Under the pieces are notes generated by a model. That model made no database searches and was not told where the DNA came from. It worked only from the letters and a program-made list of their open reading frames with translations. A stretch of DNA of 64,000 nucleotides from Streptomyces sp. TG1A-8. GTDB lineage: Bacteria > Actinomycetota > Actinomycetes > Streptomycetales > Streptomycetaceae. How positions within the stretch are numbered: position 1 is the first letter of the stretch; every line of letters starts with the position of its first letter. Below, piece after piece: positions 15,167 to 24,272 of this stretch. The position numbers were made by a program, and so were the translations under genes. The stretch covers positions 3,534,001-3,598,000 of the forward strand of contig NZ_JASTLB010000001.1 in assembly GCF_030499535.1 (NCBI RefSeq), read 5' to 3'.

Positions 15167-16264
15167 ATGACCCTGCCCGACCCCGCCCGTCCGTCCTTCA
15201 AGTGGCGGCGCGAGGACACCCTGAAGACCGCGGGGCTGATGGCGGTGATCACCGCCCTGCACGTCGTCGCCTTCGGCGTCCTCTTCCTCCTGGTCGTCCC
15301 CGAGCACTACCGGGTCGGTACCAAGGCCTTCGGCATCGGCCTCGGCGTCACCGCCTACACCCTCGGCATGCGGCACGCCTTCGACGCCGACCACATCGCC
15401 GCGATCGACAACACCACCCGCAAGCTGATGGCCGACGGCAAGCGGCCGGTGTCGGTCGGCTTCTGGTTCGCGCTGGGCCACTCCAGCGTGGTGGTGCTGC
15501 TGGCGCTGCTGATCGCGGGCGGCACCCGGCTGGCCGGCCGGGTCATGGACGAGGGCTCGCGCACCCACCAGGTGCTCGGCTTCATGGGCACGACGGTCTC
15601 CGGCACCTTCCTCTACCTCATCGCCGCGCTCAACCTGGTCGCCCTGGTGGGCATCCTCAGGGTGTTCCGGGCCATGCGGGCGGGCACGTACGACGAGCGG
15701 GAACTCGAACAGCACCTGGAATCCCGGGGGTTCATGAACCGGATCCTGGGCCGCCTGACGAAGTCCGTCTCCCGGCCGGGGCAGATGTTCCCGCTCGGCT
15801 TCCTCTTCGGGCTCGGCTTCGACACGGCCACCGAGGTCACGCTGATGGTGATGGCGGGCTCGGGCGCGGCGGCCGGGCTGCCGTGGTACGCGATCCTGTG
15901 CCTGCCCCTGCTCTTCGCGGCCGGGATGAGCCTGTTCGACACCCTGGACGGCACGTTCATGAACTTCGCCTACCAGTGGGCGTTCTCCCACCCGGTCCGC
16001 AAGGTCTTCTACAACCTCACCATCACCGGCCTGTCCATCGCCGTCGCCTTCTTCATCGGCACGATCGAACTGGTCGGCGTCCTGCACGACAGGCTCGACC
16101 TGCGCGACGACGTCACCGGCTGGATCGCCGGCCTGGACCTGGACCACGTCGGCTACGTCATCGTCGGCCTGTTCGTGCTGGTGTGGACGGTGGCGCTGAC
16201 CTACTGGCGGGTGGCGAGGGTGGAGGAGCGGTGGGCGGTGCCGGGTCCCGCCGCCTCCGACTGA
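15167..16264 (+). CDS. NiCoT-family nickel/cobalt permease
   Basis: 365 residues, about eight transmembrane helices. The family signature HAFDADHIAAIDN (His70, Asp75, His76; HX4DH) lies in helix II, with the further conserved segments LGHSSVV and FLFGLGFDTATEV. It imports Co2+ and/or Ni2+ with high affinity. A cobalamin riboswitch in its leader points to cobalt for B12 synthesis as the main job. ATG 15167 is preferred over GTG 15158 because GGAG at 15153 is 10 nt before it. The divergent ArsR-type gene gives a second layer of control. Confidence 0.93.
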   Translation: MTLPDPARPSFKWRREDTLKTAGLMAVITALHVVAFGVLFLLVVPEHYRVGTKAFGIGLGVTAYTLGMRHAFDADHIAAIDNTTRKLMADGKRPVSVGFWFALGHSSVVVLLALLIAGGTRLAGRVMDEGSRTHQVLGFMGTTVSGTFLYLIAALNLVALVGILRVFRAMRAGTYDERELEQHLESRGFMNRILGRLTKSVSRPGQMFPLGFLFGLGFDTATEVTLMVMAGSGAAAGLPWYAILCLPLLFAAGMSLFDTLDGTFMNFAYQWAFSHPVRKVFYNLTITGLSIAVAFFIGTIELVGVLHDRLDLRDDVTGWIAGLDLDHVGYVIVGLFVLVWTVALTYWRVARVEERWAVPGPAASD

Positions 16265-16570
16265 GGGGCGCCGGGCCCGGGGCCGCCCGGCCGTCCGCGG
16301 GTGCGGCGCCCCGGACCGGCCCGCGTCCGCCCCGGTCCCCGTCCGCCGGGGCCGGTGCGCGGGCGCCCCGCGGACCCCGGACCCGCCGGGATGGGAACGG
16401 CGGTCGACGACCGTCCGGCCGCGGGCCGGACCGGACCCGCCGCGCGCGGCCGGCCGGGGCTCCCCCGGCCCGCGCCCCCTCACCCGTACGGCCCGGAGCG
16501 CTGGTGGGCCGCCCCGGGCGGTGGTGCCGTGGGAGGAGGCACCCCACCGGCCCCGCCAGGAGGCACCCCG
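16265..16570 (+). other. GC-rich intergenic region with duplicated Shine-Dalgarno-like block
   Basis: 306 bp without a credible gene. The only notable feature is AGGAGGCACCCC occurring twice (about 16534-16545 and 16559-16570); the second copy serves as ribosome-binding site of the lipoprotein gene. No clear promoter was found. Confidence 0.4.
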
Positions 16571-17380
16571 ATGACCGCCGCCATATCCCCCCGTGGCCGC
16601 CGTGACCCCCGTGTCCCCCGTGTCCTCCTCCCCTGCCTCCTCGCCGCCGGCCTCCTGCCCCTCACCGGCTGCGCCGCCCTCGGTCTGGAGCACCCGGCGA
16701 CCGCGCCGCACCCGCTGCCGACGGCCGACGCGTCCTCCCCCGCCCCGAAGGCGGCGGACGGGGGCGACGGTTCCGCCCTGACCGACGCGCAGGCCCGGGC
16801 CGCGCTCCTCACGGAGACCGACCTGGGCGCCCCCTGGTCGCCGACGCGCGGCGCGGCCACCTGGCGGGACGGCCTGTTGAAGGCGACCACCGCCTCCGCG
16901 GAGTGCCAGCGCCTGCTCGACGTCCTCTACACCGACGAACTCCTCGGCGCCCCCGCCCGGGTCGCCGCCGGCCTCGACGACGCCGACACCGACGCCCAGC
17001 TCCGCCACCAGATCGGCACGCGCCGCCGCGCGGACGTCGACGCCTTCCTGGCCTGGCTGCGCACGATGCCGGAGCGGTGCGCCCGGTTCACGGCCGCCAC
17101 CGGGCGGGGGGCGGCCGAGGACGTGCGGGTGTCCGGGGCCCCGCTGCCGGAGGTCGGGGACGCGCGCCAGGGCCTGCGCCTCACCGTCGCCACCACCACC
17201 CCCGACGGCGCGCCGGCCCTGCTCACCCTGGACGTGGCCGCCGTCCGGGTCGGCGAGGACTCCTTCGCCCTCACCAACGGCGGCCTGGGCGACGTGCCGA
17301 ACGACGCCACCCAGGCCGCCGTCCAGATCGGCGCCCTGCGTCTGGCGGAGGTGCGCAGGCAGGGCCGCGCGCAGGTCTGA
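16571..17380 (+). CDS. Secreted lipoprotein, function unknown
   Basis: 269 residues. After an Arg-rich n-region (residues 8-17) and a hydrophobic stretch, the lipobox LTGC would give lipidation at Cys35. The mature part is an alpha/beta domain (about 70-265) with single Cys residues in SAECQRLLDV and PERCARFT, which may form a disulfide. It resembles the many Streptomyces sensor-like or PknH-like extracellular domain lipoproteins, but I do not recognise a specific family. AGGAGG lies 8 nt before the ATG. Confidence 0.8.
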   Translation: MTAAISPRGRRDPRVPRVLLPCLLAAGLLPLTGCAALGLEHPATAPHPLPTADASSPAPKAADGGDGSALTDAQARAALLTETDLGAPWSPTRGAATWRDGLLKATTASAECQRLLDVLYTDELLGAPARVAAGLDDADTDAQLRHQIGTRRRADVDAFLAWLRTMPERCARFTAATGRGAAEDVRVSGAPLPEVGDARQGLRLTVATTTPDGAPALLTLDVAAVRVGEDSFALTNGGLGDVPNDATQAAVQIGALRLAEVRRQGRAQV

Positions 17381-17434
17381 CGGCCGCAGACCGGACCGGG
17401 CCCCCCGCCGCCGGGCCGTGCGTCCCGGCTCGGG

Positions 17435-17469
17435 GGCCTCTTGCCGTCCCGGAGGGCAACCCCTAGGTT
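17435..17469 (+). promoter_or_regulatory. Vegetative-type promoter
   Basis: TTGCCG and TAGGTT separated by exactly 17 nt, about 50 nt before the GTG of the small protein gene. It fits the HrdB (sigma-70) consensus TTGACN/TANNNT. Confidence 0.5.
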
Positions 17470-17517
17470 GAGCGGCGGCAAGCAGGCTCGCCGCGCCCAA
17501 GTCCGCCGGAGGTCGCC

Positions 17518-17724
17518 GTGCACGGACGTAGATCCGCACCAGCCGGACGTTCCACCGCCCTCCGCCCCTGTCGGCTCCGCCCGAGCGCGAGCACCGCCGC
17601 CGCGCGGGCCGTGGTCGCGGCCGTCCTGGCCGTCGCGGCCCTGGTCGCGGCGGCGAACGCGGTCCCGGCCCGGGCGGTGGACACCCCGCTCCCCGCGCCC
17701 ACGGCCGCGCCCGCTCCCCGCTGA
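17518..17724 (+). CDS. Small single-pass membrane or secreted protein
   Basis: 68 residues. A basic N-terminal segment rich in Arg (1-22) is followed by a hydrophobic Ala/Val helix (about 29-48) and a Pro/Ala tail. This is either a signal peptide with a ~20-residue product or a small anchored protein. Support: CCGGAGG 6 nt before the GTG and a good promoter upstream. No family recognised. Confidence 0.5.
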   Translation: MHGRRSAPAGRSTALRPCRLRPSASTAAARAVVAAVLAVAALVAAANAVPARAVDTPLPAPTAAPAPR

Positions 17725-17810
17725 GTCCGCTCCCCGGCCCCGGGGGGGCCGACGCCGTCGCCGCACGACGCACGGCGCCCGGGAGCGCGCCGCCCCGCCG
17801 GCCGGGGCCG

Positions 17811-18866
17811 CTACCGCTCCTGGAGCTGCCGCAGCTGCTGCTGGACGTGGTCCAGCGCGCCCTGCCGGCGCCCCGGCACCCGCAGCCTCAGCTCCGCGAG
17901 CACGGGCCCGAGCTCACGGGCCCGCGCCGGGTCGTCGATGCGGCCCCACTGGTGGTGCGCCCGGTCCACGGCCGCCTCCACGGCGGGCGCGTCCACGGGC
18001 TGCCCGGCGGCCAGCCGGGTGCCGGCGACGGCCAGCCAGGCCCGGCAGCTGCGCGCCGGGTCCCCCGCGAACATCGCGAGGTCGGCGCGGACCTCGGCCC
18101 AGTGCAGGGCGTCCTCCGAGGCGGGCCCGTGGACCCGCACGGCCGCCTGCTCGTGGCGGGCGGCGAGCGCGTCGGCGTCGTCGTGCCGCCCGTCGCGGAC
18201 GGCGGCGCTGATCGCGGCGTGCGGATCGCCCTCGGCGCGGGGCTGCGCGGTGAGCAGGACGTTCGCCGGAACCTCGTCCGCGATCCGGGCCAGCGCCTGC
18301 TGGTGCAGCTGGTCCAGCGGCGGCCGCTGCCCGCTGCGCAGCAGCGTCGCCACCGCCTTCATGTACGACGGCTCCGCGACCCCGCGCCGGCCGGGCGGGG
18401 GCGCGACCCGGCCGTAGACGTCGGTGGTGCGGCCGGCGTCGAGCGGGCGTCCGGCCAGCTGCCGCCAGGTCTCGGTGTCGGCGTGCAGATCGGCGAAGAG
18501 GACCGTGGCCCCGGCCGGGCGCAGCCGCAGTTCCTCGCCGATCCAGTGCCAGGGCAGCGCGGTGTAGCGCATGGTGGCCGCCGTGGTGCGGGCCAGCGCC
18601 AGGTGGGGCAGGCGCTGGCGGCGGTCCAGGTGCAGCTGCCCGGTGACGTACAGCGTGAGCGGCCCCGGGACCGCCGCGGCGGCGCGCAGCCGGGTCAGGA
18701 CGGCCTGCGGGTCGAGCGGGTCGGCGAGCTCCACCACGTTCGCGGTGTCGGTGCCGGCCAGCACGGCGGGGGCGACCGCGGCCAGGACGGGCAGCACGGC
18801 GGCCGCGTCCACCAGACGTCCCCGGCCCAGCGGTGAGGCCGCGAGCAGCAGCACGGTTCCGGGCAT
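17811..18866 (-). CDS. Conserved actinobacterial protein, possibly degenerate caspase-like plus helical repeats
   Basis: 351 residues, no signal peptide. The first ~150 residues alternate beta strands and helices; PLTLYVTGQLHLD and ATVLFADLHAD sit where caspase-like (C14) domains have the GHG and DxC catalytic motifs, but the catalytic His and Cys are not in place. Residues 190-345 are Ala-rich helices resembling TPR-type repeats ending in Gln-rich VQQQLRQLQER. I do not recognise a named family; the caspase link is a guess. It is downstream of the SpoIIE-type phosphatase gene on the same strand (gap 64 bp), so they may form a unit. Confidence 0.65.
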   Translation of the reverse strand: MPGTVLLLAASPLGRGRLVDAAAVLPVLAAVAPAVLAGTDTANVVELADPLDPQAVLTRLRAAAAVPGPLTLYVTGQLHLDRRQRLPHLALARTTAATMRYTALPWHWIGEELRLRPAGATVLFADLHADTETWRQLAGRPLDAGRTTDVYGRVAPPPGRRGVAEPSYMKAVATLLRSGQRPPLDQLHQQALARIADEVPANVLLTAQPRAEGDPHAAISAAVRDGRHDDADALAARHEQAAVRVHGPASEDALHWAEVRADLAMFAGDPARSCRAWLAVAGTRLAAGQPVDAPAVEAAVDRAHHQWGRIDDPARARELGPVLAELRLRVPGRRQGALDHVQQQLRQLQER

Positions 18867-18930
18867 CGTCCCTCCCCTGTAGGTCGCTCTCCAGCCAGCA
18901 CGGTAGCCGCTGCCGCCCGCAGGACCGGGG

Positions 18931-20075
18931 TCAGGACCGCAAACGTCCCCCTACGGGGGGTTCGTCCCGCTCCCGGCGGATGGCGAAGATCGTGGTGTCG
19001 TCCTCCAGGTGACCGCCGCTGTGCCGCAGCACGCCGTCGCGGACCCGGCGCACCAGCAGCCGGGGTTCGGCCCGGCGCGGGTCGGCGACGACCGCCCGGG
19101 CCACCTCGCTCTCCAGCGGGTAGAACTCCCCGGCGCGGTTGCGCGCCTCGGTCACCCCGTCGGTCACCAGCAGCAGGGTCTCCTCGGCGGCCAGCGGCAC
19201 CCGGTGCACCGGCGGGCAGCCGCCCGCGAGGTCGCACAGGCCGATCGGCAGGCCGTCGCCGCTGGGCAGCGCGCGGACCCCGCGGGGGCCGACGGCGAGC
19301 GGGGCCTGGTGCCCGAAGTTGACGAGTTCGACCGCCTCCGGGTCGTCCGGGGGAAGCCGATGAGCACGGCGGTGGCGAAGCGGTCGCGGTCCTCGCGCCC
19401 GGTCGCGGCGGTGTGCCGGTGGTGCCGGACCATGCGGATCTCCAGGCGCTCGGCGACGGTCGCGAGGTCCGCCTCGTGGTAGCCGGCCTCCCGGAAGGTG
19501 CCGAGCAGCGCGGCGGCCGCCTCCACCGCGCCCAGCCCCTTGCCCTGGACGTCGCCGACGAGGACGCGGGTGCCGTGCGGTCCGGGCTGGATGTCGTAGA
19601 AGTCGCCGCCGACCCGGGCGTACAGGTCCGCGGCCAGGTACGCGCCCGCGTGCTCCAGGCCCGCCCAGCGCGACGGCAGCGGGCGCAGCACGGTGCGGCG
19701 GGTGGTCTCGGCGATGTCCATGATGTGCAGGGTCTCCCGCTCCCGCCGCACCCGCAGCGCGGCGGCCAGCACGGCGAGCATCCCGCCGAGCGCGACCAGG
19801 AGGAAGTCGGCCAGCCCGGCCTGGTACTGCTCGGGCCAGGTGCTGTCCGCGGCGGCGTACGCCACCACCGACAGCGCGGCGAACACGGCCGTCGTCCGCA
19901 CCCCGCAGACACCGGCGGCCGTGCCCGGGACCAGGACGATCCAGGTGATGATCCGGAACCGCTCGGACGTGGCGAAGTCCAGCAAGACGACACCGACGAG
20001 CAGCAGCAGGGGCAGCAGCCAGGCGACGCTGCGCCCGCGGACCCGGAGCGGCTGCCGCCGCTGTCTGTGGTCCAT
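18931..20075 (-). pseudogene. Membrane SpoIIE-family (PP2C-type) Ser/Thr phosphatase, frame broken at a G run
   Basis: From ATG 20075 the protein has four to five transmembrane helices (residues ~18-115), then a PP2C_SIG/SpoIIE domain: GGDFYDIQ, VLVGDVQGKGLGAVEAAA and FATAVLIGFP. At 19349-19353 (five G on the plus strand) the frame shifts; the next frame continues VELVNFGHQAPLAV, LLLVTDGVTEARN and DDTTIFAI to the stop at 18931. Adding one base makes a normal protein of about 381 residues. Such phosphatases usually act on anti-sigma-factor antagonists. The break may be a sequencing error. Confidence 0.75.
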
Positions 20076-20259
20076 CTCCGTCACGGCGAGCAGCCCTCCA
20101 TGCCCCTCAGCGAAACACGGGAGGAGACCGGTCGCATCCGGGCACCCGCCGCCCTCCCGGCCGAGTTGCCGGGCGGCCGCTCCCGGGGTGCCCTGGAGAG
20201 CGGGGACGAAGCAGAGGCGAATCAAGGACGAGCAGGGACGAGGAGAGAGGAGTGCTCCC

Positions 20260-20741
20260 ATGACGCATGCGGCACCCGTTCCCGGCGGCACGCCCGAGCG
20301 GCCCGGCACGTACGTGGCCGGCACCCGGGTGCCTCCCCCGGCCACCGCACGCCCGACATCCTCGACGCCCGCGGCCACCGGATCGCCCGGGTGGCCCTGT
20401 CCGTCGTGCTGGGGGTCGCCTACGGCTTCTGGGCCGCGACCAACCGCCGCTTCGGCGGCCCCCTCACCCTCTGGAACTTCCTGTTCGGGCTCCTCACCGG
20501 AGTGGTGTTCGCGGTGCTGCTGATGGCCGTGCTGACCCTCGCCCCGCGACTGCGGTGGGAGTTGCACGCCCTGCTGTGGGGGGTGTTCGCCGGCTGCTCG
20601 GTCGGTTTCCTCTACAGCCAGTCCAACGTCTCGAGCCTGCAGGCGACAGGCGTGGGGCTGGCGGTGGCGGCGGGCACCACCCTCACGTTCTTCTACCGCC
20701 TCTACAAGCACCAGAGGGTGGCCGGACGCCCCGGGGGCTGA
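20260..20741 (+). pseudogene. Small membrane protein, frame probably broken at a C run
   Basis: From ATG 20260 (AGAGAGGAG about 8 nt upstream) the N terminus reads MTHAAPVPGGTPERPG; after CCCCC at 20335-20339 the conserved-looking part continues in the -1 frame: DARGHRIARVALSVVLGVAYGFW, three to four hydrophobic helices, then [17 protein letters not shown] to the stop at 20741. One extra C joins the two into a protein of about 160 residues. No function known. It is divergent from the phosphatase gene. Confidence 0.6.
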
Positions 20742-20757
20742 GCGGGCGGGAGCGGTC

Positions 20758-20794
20758 CGCCGGGCGGCACGCGTCCGACGCGTGCCGCCCGGCG
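20758..20794 (+). terminator. Strong hairpin terminator
   Basis: Arms CGCCGGGCGGCACGCGT / ACGCGTGCCGCCCGGCG, 17 perfect pairs, 16 nt after the stop of the small membrane protein gene. Confidence 0.7.
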
Positions 20795-20953
20795 GCGCGT
20801 CCGGCCATCCCCCCGGGGTACAAGCGGGCTTGCGCCTGTTGAGCCCCGGGCGCGGGGGGCCGTACGCCGCCCGGGCCGTCCGGGGCCGTCCGGGATCGCC
20901 CGGATGCAGCCACATCGCTCGCGCCGCGCTCCCGCGGGGTCTTGCCTGGGAGG

Positions 20954-21877
20954 GTGCCCCCTCGTCTCAGGCCCGTCCTGCCGGCCGTACTGCTCACCCT
21001 GTCCTGCCTGCTCGTGCCGTTCGGCGCGCTGGCGGCCTGGGCCTCCTACGGACTCGCCGACACGGGCCGGTACGTCACCGCGATGGCCCCGCTGGCCACC
21101 GACCCGGACGTGCGGGAGGCCGTCGCGCAGACGGTCGGCGACGGGATCGTGCGCGAGGTGGACCGGCGGACGGACGTCCGCCGGGTCCGGGGCCCGGCCC
21201 GCCCGTTCGTGCGGGACGCCGTGCGCTCCTTCACCCGGACCCGCGCCTTCCGGCTGGCCTGGGACACCGGCAACCGGGTCACGCACGACGCCGTCCTGGA
21301 CGCACTGCGCACCGGGGGCGGCCGGCAGGAACCGGTCACCGTGGACCTCGCCCCGGTGACCGCACAGGTCAAACGGCAGCTGACCGCCGACCACGTGCCG
21401 CTCGCCGAGCGCATCCCGGTGGAGCACACCCTGGTCCCGGTGCTCCCGGCGGGTGGGCTGACCGCCTGCCGCAAGGGGTTCCACGTGCTCGAAATCGCCG
21501 GCTTCTGGCTGCCGGTGGCGGCCGTCGCCCTCGCCGTCGGCGGGATCGGGCTCGCCGCCCACCGCCGGCGGGCCGTCGCCGCGACCGCGCTGGGCACGGC
21601 TCTGGGCGGCGCCCTGCTCGTGCTCGCCCTGACCGTCGGCCGCGGGCTGACCCTCGCCGGCCTCCCGGCCGACGTGCCCCACCCGGCCGCGGGCGCCGTC
21701 TACGACGCCCTCACCTCCACCCTGCGCGCGGCCTCCTGGCTGCTGCTCGGCCTGGGCCTGGCCGTGGCACTGACGGTGTGGCTCACCCGGCGCCCGCGTC
21801 CGCGCCTCCCCCGTCCCGGACGACGCCGGCACGGCTCACCGGCGTCCCCGCCGGCCCCGTCCCGAGCCCGGTCCTGA
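20954..21877 (+). CDS. Integral membrane protein with large extracytoplasmic loop
   Basis: About 307 residues. Helix 1 (residues 10-32) is followed by a ~150-residue extracytoplasmic domain ([20 protein letters not shown], then an FVRDAVRSF and [13 protein letters not shown] stretch), then helices around 175-195, 205-230 and 258-280 and a basic tail. This arrangement is shared by a Streptomyces family of unknown function. Start is uncertain: a TTG at 20942 and the GTG at 20954 are both in frame, and GGGAGG sits between them; GTG 20954 is chosen as the commoner codon. Confidence 0.7.
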   Translation: MPPRLRPVLPAVLLTLSCLLVPFGALAAWASYGLADTGRYVTAMAPLATDPDVREAVAQTVGDGIVREVDRRTDVRRVRGPARPFVRDAVRSFTRTRAFRLAWDTGNRVTHDAVLDALRTGGGRQEPVTVDLAPVTAQVKRQLTADHVPLAERIPVEHTLVPVLPAGGLTACRKGFHVLEIAGFWLPVAAVALAVGGIGLAAHRRRAVAATALGTALGGALLVLALTVGRGLTLAGLPADVPHPAAGAVYDALTSTLRAASWLLLGLGLAVALTVWLTRRPRPRLPRPGRRRHGSPASPPAPSRARS

Positions 21878-22140
21878 CCGCGTCCGGGGTGCGGCTCGGG
21901 CCACTGCCACCGCTCGGAACGGGCGCCCGGACCGGACGGCGGGCCCGGCCGGCTCCCCGGGGACCGACGACTGCCACCGCGTTCCGACGGGGTGACACGG
22001 ACACCCGGCGTCCGCGGGCTCCGCCGCCCCACCGCGTCGAGGGTTCACGCTTGGCCGGAACCCAACTCGGGGCCGCTAACCTTACGTGTCCGTCCTGGCC
22101 AGGGATTGACGGGCATCACCTCACGCGAAGGGTTGCGCAC

Positions 22141-24153
22141 ATGGGCATTCTCACTCGACTGCGGAACGCATTCGGCCGACGCAAGGGGCGAACCGCCGAG
22201 GCAGAGGATGCGACCCAGGAGCCGACCTCCACGGCGCCGGAGCCCTCGCCCGCCCCCGATCCGACCACCACCCCCCAGATCCCGGAACCCCGTACTTCTA
22301 CCTCCACCTCCACCTCCACCTCCACCTCCGAGGAACACGAACTGGTCTCCTTGGCCTTCGACAACGTGGCGGTACCCAGGCAGCAGAGAGACCCGGGACC
22401 GGCCGACGGCACCCCTGAGCCGGAAACGGCCACGGAGCAGGAACGGGAGACGGCCCCGGAGGCCGGCACCACCTCTGAAGCCACCCCCCAGCCCGAGGCC
22501 GCCCCCGAGCCGGAGCCCGAGGCCGCCCCCGCGGTCGAACCCCGTGGCGGAGCGGCCCCGGAGCCCGAGCCGGAGACCGAAACGGTCCCCGAGCCCGAGT
22601 TCCGGACCGGAGTCACCCCCGAACCCGAGCCCGAGGCGACCCCGGAACCGGAGGCCGGAACCGGGGCCGAGGCCACCCCCGAGCCGGAGGCCGAGGCCAC
22701 CCCCGCGGTTGAACTCCAGGAGGAAGCGACCCCGGAGCCCGAGGCCACCCCCCAGGCCGGGGCAACGCGCGAGCCGGAGACCGCGGCCGAAGCCGAGGCC
22801 GCCCCCGAGCCGGAGACCGAGGCTGAGGTCGAGGACGAGACGATCCCCGAGCCGGAGACCACGGCCGAAGCCGCCCCCGAGGCCGAGGTGATCCCGGCCC
22901 CGGAGCCGGAAACCGAAACGGACCCCGAGCCCGAGCCCGAGAGCGGGGCGGCCCCGGCCCCCGAACCGGAGACCGAGACCGAGACCGGGGCCACCCCCGA
23001 GCCGGAGGCCCAGGTCGCCCCCGAGCCCGAGGCCGAACTTCAGGCCGGGGCCACCCCGCGGCCCGAGCCGGAGACCGAAGAGGCCCCTGAGCCCGAGCCC
23101 CAGGCCACCCCCGAGCCCGAGCCCGAGGCGATCCCGGAAGCCGGGCCGTCGGCCGAGGCAGCTCCCGCGCCCGAACCGGAGGCCGCGGTTGAGGCCCCCG
23201 CCGAGCCGGAGCCGGAGACGGACGAGCCCTCGGCCGCCGACGGCGAGGACGCCCCGCAGGGGTCACCCTCGGCCGGCAACGGCACCAGCACCGGTGGTGC
23301 GGGTGCGGACGGCACCGCCGAAGGCGAAGCCGGGGCGGACCCCCAGCCGCAGGCAGAGGCGGCCCCCGACGCGGCCCCGGACCCCGAGCCGGAGGCGGCC
23401 CCGGACCCCGAGACCGAGCCCGCGCCCGCGCCCGCGCCGGACGCAAAGCCCGAGACCGAGCCGGACGCGGAGCCCACCGCCCCCGCCAGGCCCGCAATCC
23501 CCCTCGCCCGGGTGAAGTCCCGCACCCCCTCCCTCACCACCGCCTACAAGGCCGCCGCGACCGCCCTCAGGAAGGCCGGCCTCACCGGCACCCGGGCGAA
23601 GCTCTACCTCGTGCTCGACCGCTCCGCGAGCATGCGCCCGTACTACAAGGACGGCTCCGCCCAGGCCCTCGCCGACCAGACCCTGGCCCTGGCCGCCCAC
23701 CTGGACCCCGAGGCCACGGTCCACGTCGTCTTCTTCTCCACGGAGGTCGACGGCACCACCGACCTCACCCTCACCCCGGACCACGAGACGAAGATCGACG
23801 ACGTCCACGCCGGCCTCGGCCGCATGGGCCGTACCAGCTACCACGCCGCCGTGGAGGCCGTGGTCGCCCACCACGACGGGGGCGACCGCGACACTCCCGC
23901 CCTGGTGGTCTTCCAGACGGACGGCGCCCCGGACGCGAAGACCCCGGCCACCCAGTCCCTCACCGAGGCCGCGAAGACCCACCCCTCCCTCTTCTTCTCC
24001 TTCGTCGCCTTCGGCGAGCACGACAACAAGGCCTTCGACTACCTGCGCAAACTGAAGACCGACAACACGTCCTTCTTCCACGCGGGCCCGGCCCCCCGCG
24101 AACTGACGGACACCGAGCTGTACGGAGGCGTCCTGGCCTCCTGGCGCCCCTGA
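22141..24153 (+). CDS. VWA-domain protein with a ~400-residue Glu/Pro/Ala repeat
   Basis: 670 residues. The N terminus [17 protein letters not shown] is a short basic amphipathic segment, then a (Thr-Ser)6 run (residues ~52-63), then the conserved patch [16 protein letters not shown]. Residues ~85-450 are a disordered acidic repeat of [11 protein letters not shown] and PETETE units. The C-terminal von Willebrand A domain (~485-670) has a complete MIDAS: DRSAS (493-497), Thr in GRTSYHAA and Asp in QTDGAP. Homologues of the VWA part are usually short-linkered, so the long repeat is the unusual point. Role unknown; related VWA proteins belong to tellurite/stress systems. It has no signal peptide, so it is cytoplasmic. 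Confidence 0.85.
   Translation: MGILTRLRNAFGRRKGRTAEAEDATQEPTSTAPEPSPAPDPTTTPQIPEPRTSTSTSTSTSTSEEHELVSLAFDNVAVPRQQRDPGPADGTPEPETATEQERETAPEAGTTSEATPQPEAAPEPEPEAAPAVEPRGGAAPEPEPETETVPEPEFRTGVTPEPEPEATPEPEAGTGAEATPEPEAEATPAVELQEEATPEPEATPQAGATREPETAAEAEAAPEPETEAEVEDETIPEPETTAEAAPEAEVIPAPEPETETDPEPEPESGAAPAPEPETETETGATPEPEAQVAPEPEAELQAGATPRPEPETEEAPEPEPQATPEPEPEAIPEAGPSAEAAPAPEPEAAVEAPAEPEPETDEPSAADGEDAPQGSPSAGNGTSTGGAGADGTAEGEAGADPQPQAEAAPDAAPDPEPEAAPDPETEPAPAPAPDAKPETEPDAEPTAPARPAIPLARVKSRTPSLTTAYKAAATALRKAGLTGTRAKLYLVLDRSASMRPYYKDGSAQALADQTLALAAHLDPEATVHVVFFSTEVDGTTDLTLTPDHETKIDDVHAGLGRMGRTSYHAAVEAVVAHHDGGDRDTPALVVFQTDGAPDAKTPATQSLTEAAKTHPSLFFSFVAFGEHDNKAFDYLRKLKTDNTSFFHAGPAPRELTDTELYGGVLASWRP
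22294..22329 (+). repeat. Hexanucleotide microsatellite ACCTCC
   Basis: Five perfect ACCTCC units (22300-22329) preceded by one degenerate ACTTCT, in frame, coding Thr-Ser six times. Changes of unit number keep the frame. Confidence 0.85.
22420..23490 (+). repeat. Degenerate coding repeat (GAGCCCGAG / GAGCCGGAG units)
   Basis: About 1.07 kb built of 6-, 9- and 12-nt units encoding Glu-Pro and Pro-Glu-Ala. The sequence shows many near-identical stretches (for example CCCGAGCCCGAG), so slippage, recombination and assembly collapse are all possible here. Confidence 0.75.
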
Positions 24154-24171
24154 CCGACGGGGATCCGCTCC

Positions 24172-24212
24172 GGCCGCCCCTTCCCGGCACGCAGAACGGG
24201 AAGCGGGCGGCC
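24172..24212 (+). terminator. Hairpin terminator after the VWA gene
   Basis: Arms GGCCGCCCCTTCCCG / CGGGAAGCGGGCGGCC with one bulge and a 10-nt loop, between the VWA stop and the metG promoter region. Confidence 0.6.
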
Positions 24213-24272
24213 CTCCCGTGTCGGCTACGATTTCAAGGTTCGCAAGACGACCGACCTGGGAGCAGCCCCCCG

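Noticed and set aside
20782..22140. N-terminal extension of the VWA gene frame.
   Set aside because: It is the shadow of the preceding membrane protein gene; the start at 22141 begins a clear conserved-looking N terminus.
22420..23490. Classification of the Glu/Pro repeat protein as a PE/PPE-family protein.
   Set aside because: The name similarity is superficial: the repeats are Pro-Glu dipeptides in a disordered linker, not the mycobacterial N-terminal PE or PPE domains.
24190..24272. A T-box or other riboswitch before metG.
   Set aside because: The leader is too short and has no AGGGTGGNACCGCG-type block; it holds a terminator hairpin and a possible -10.
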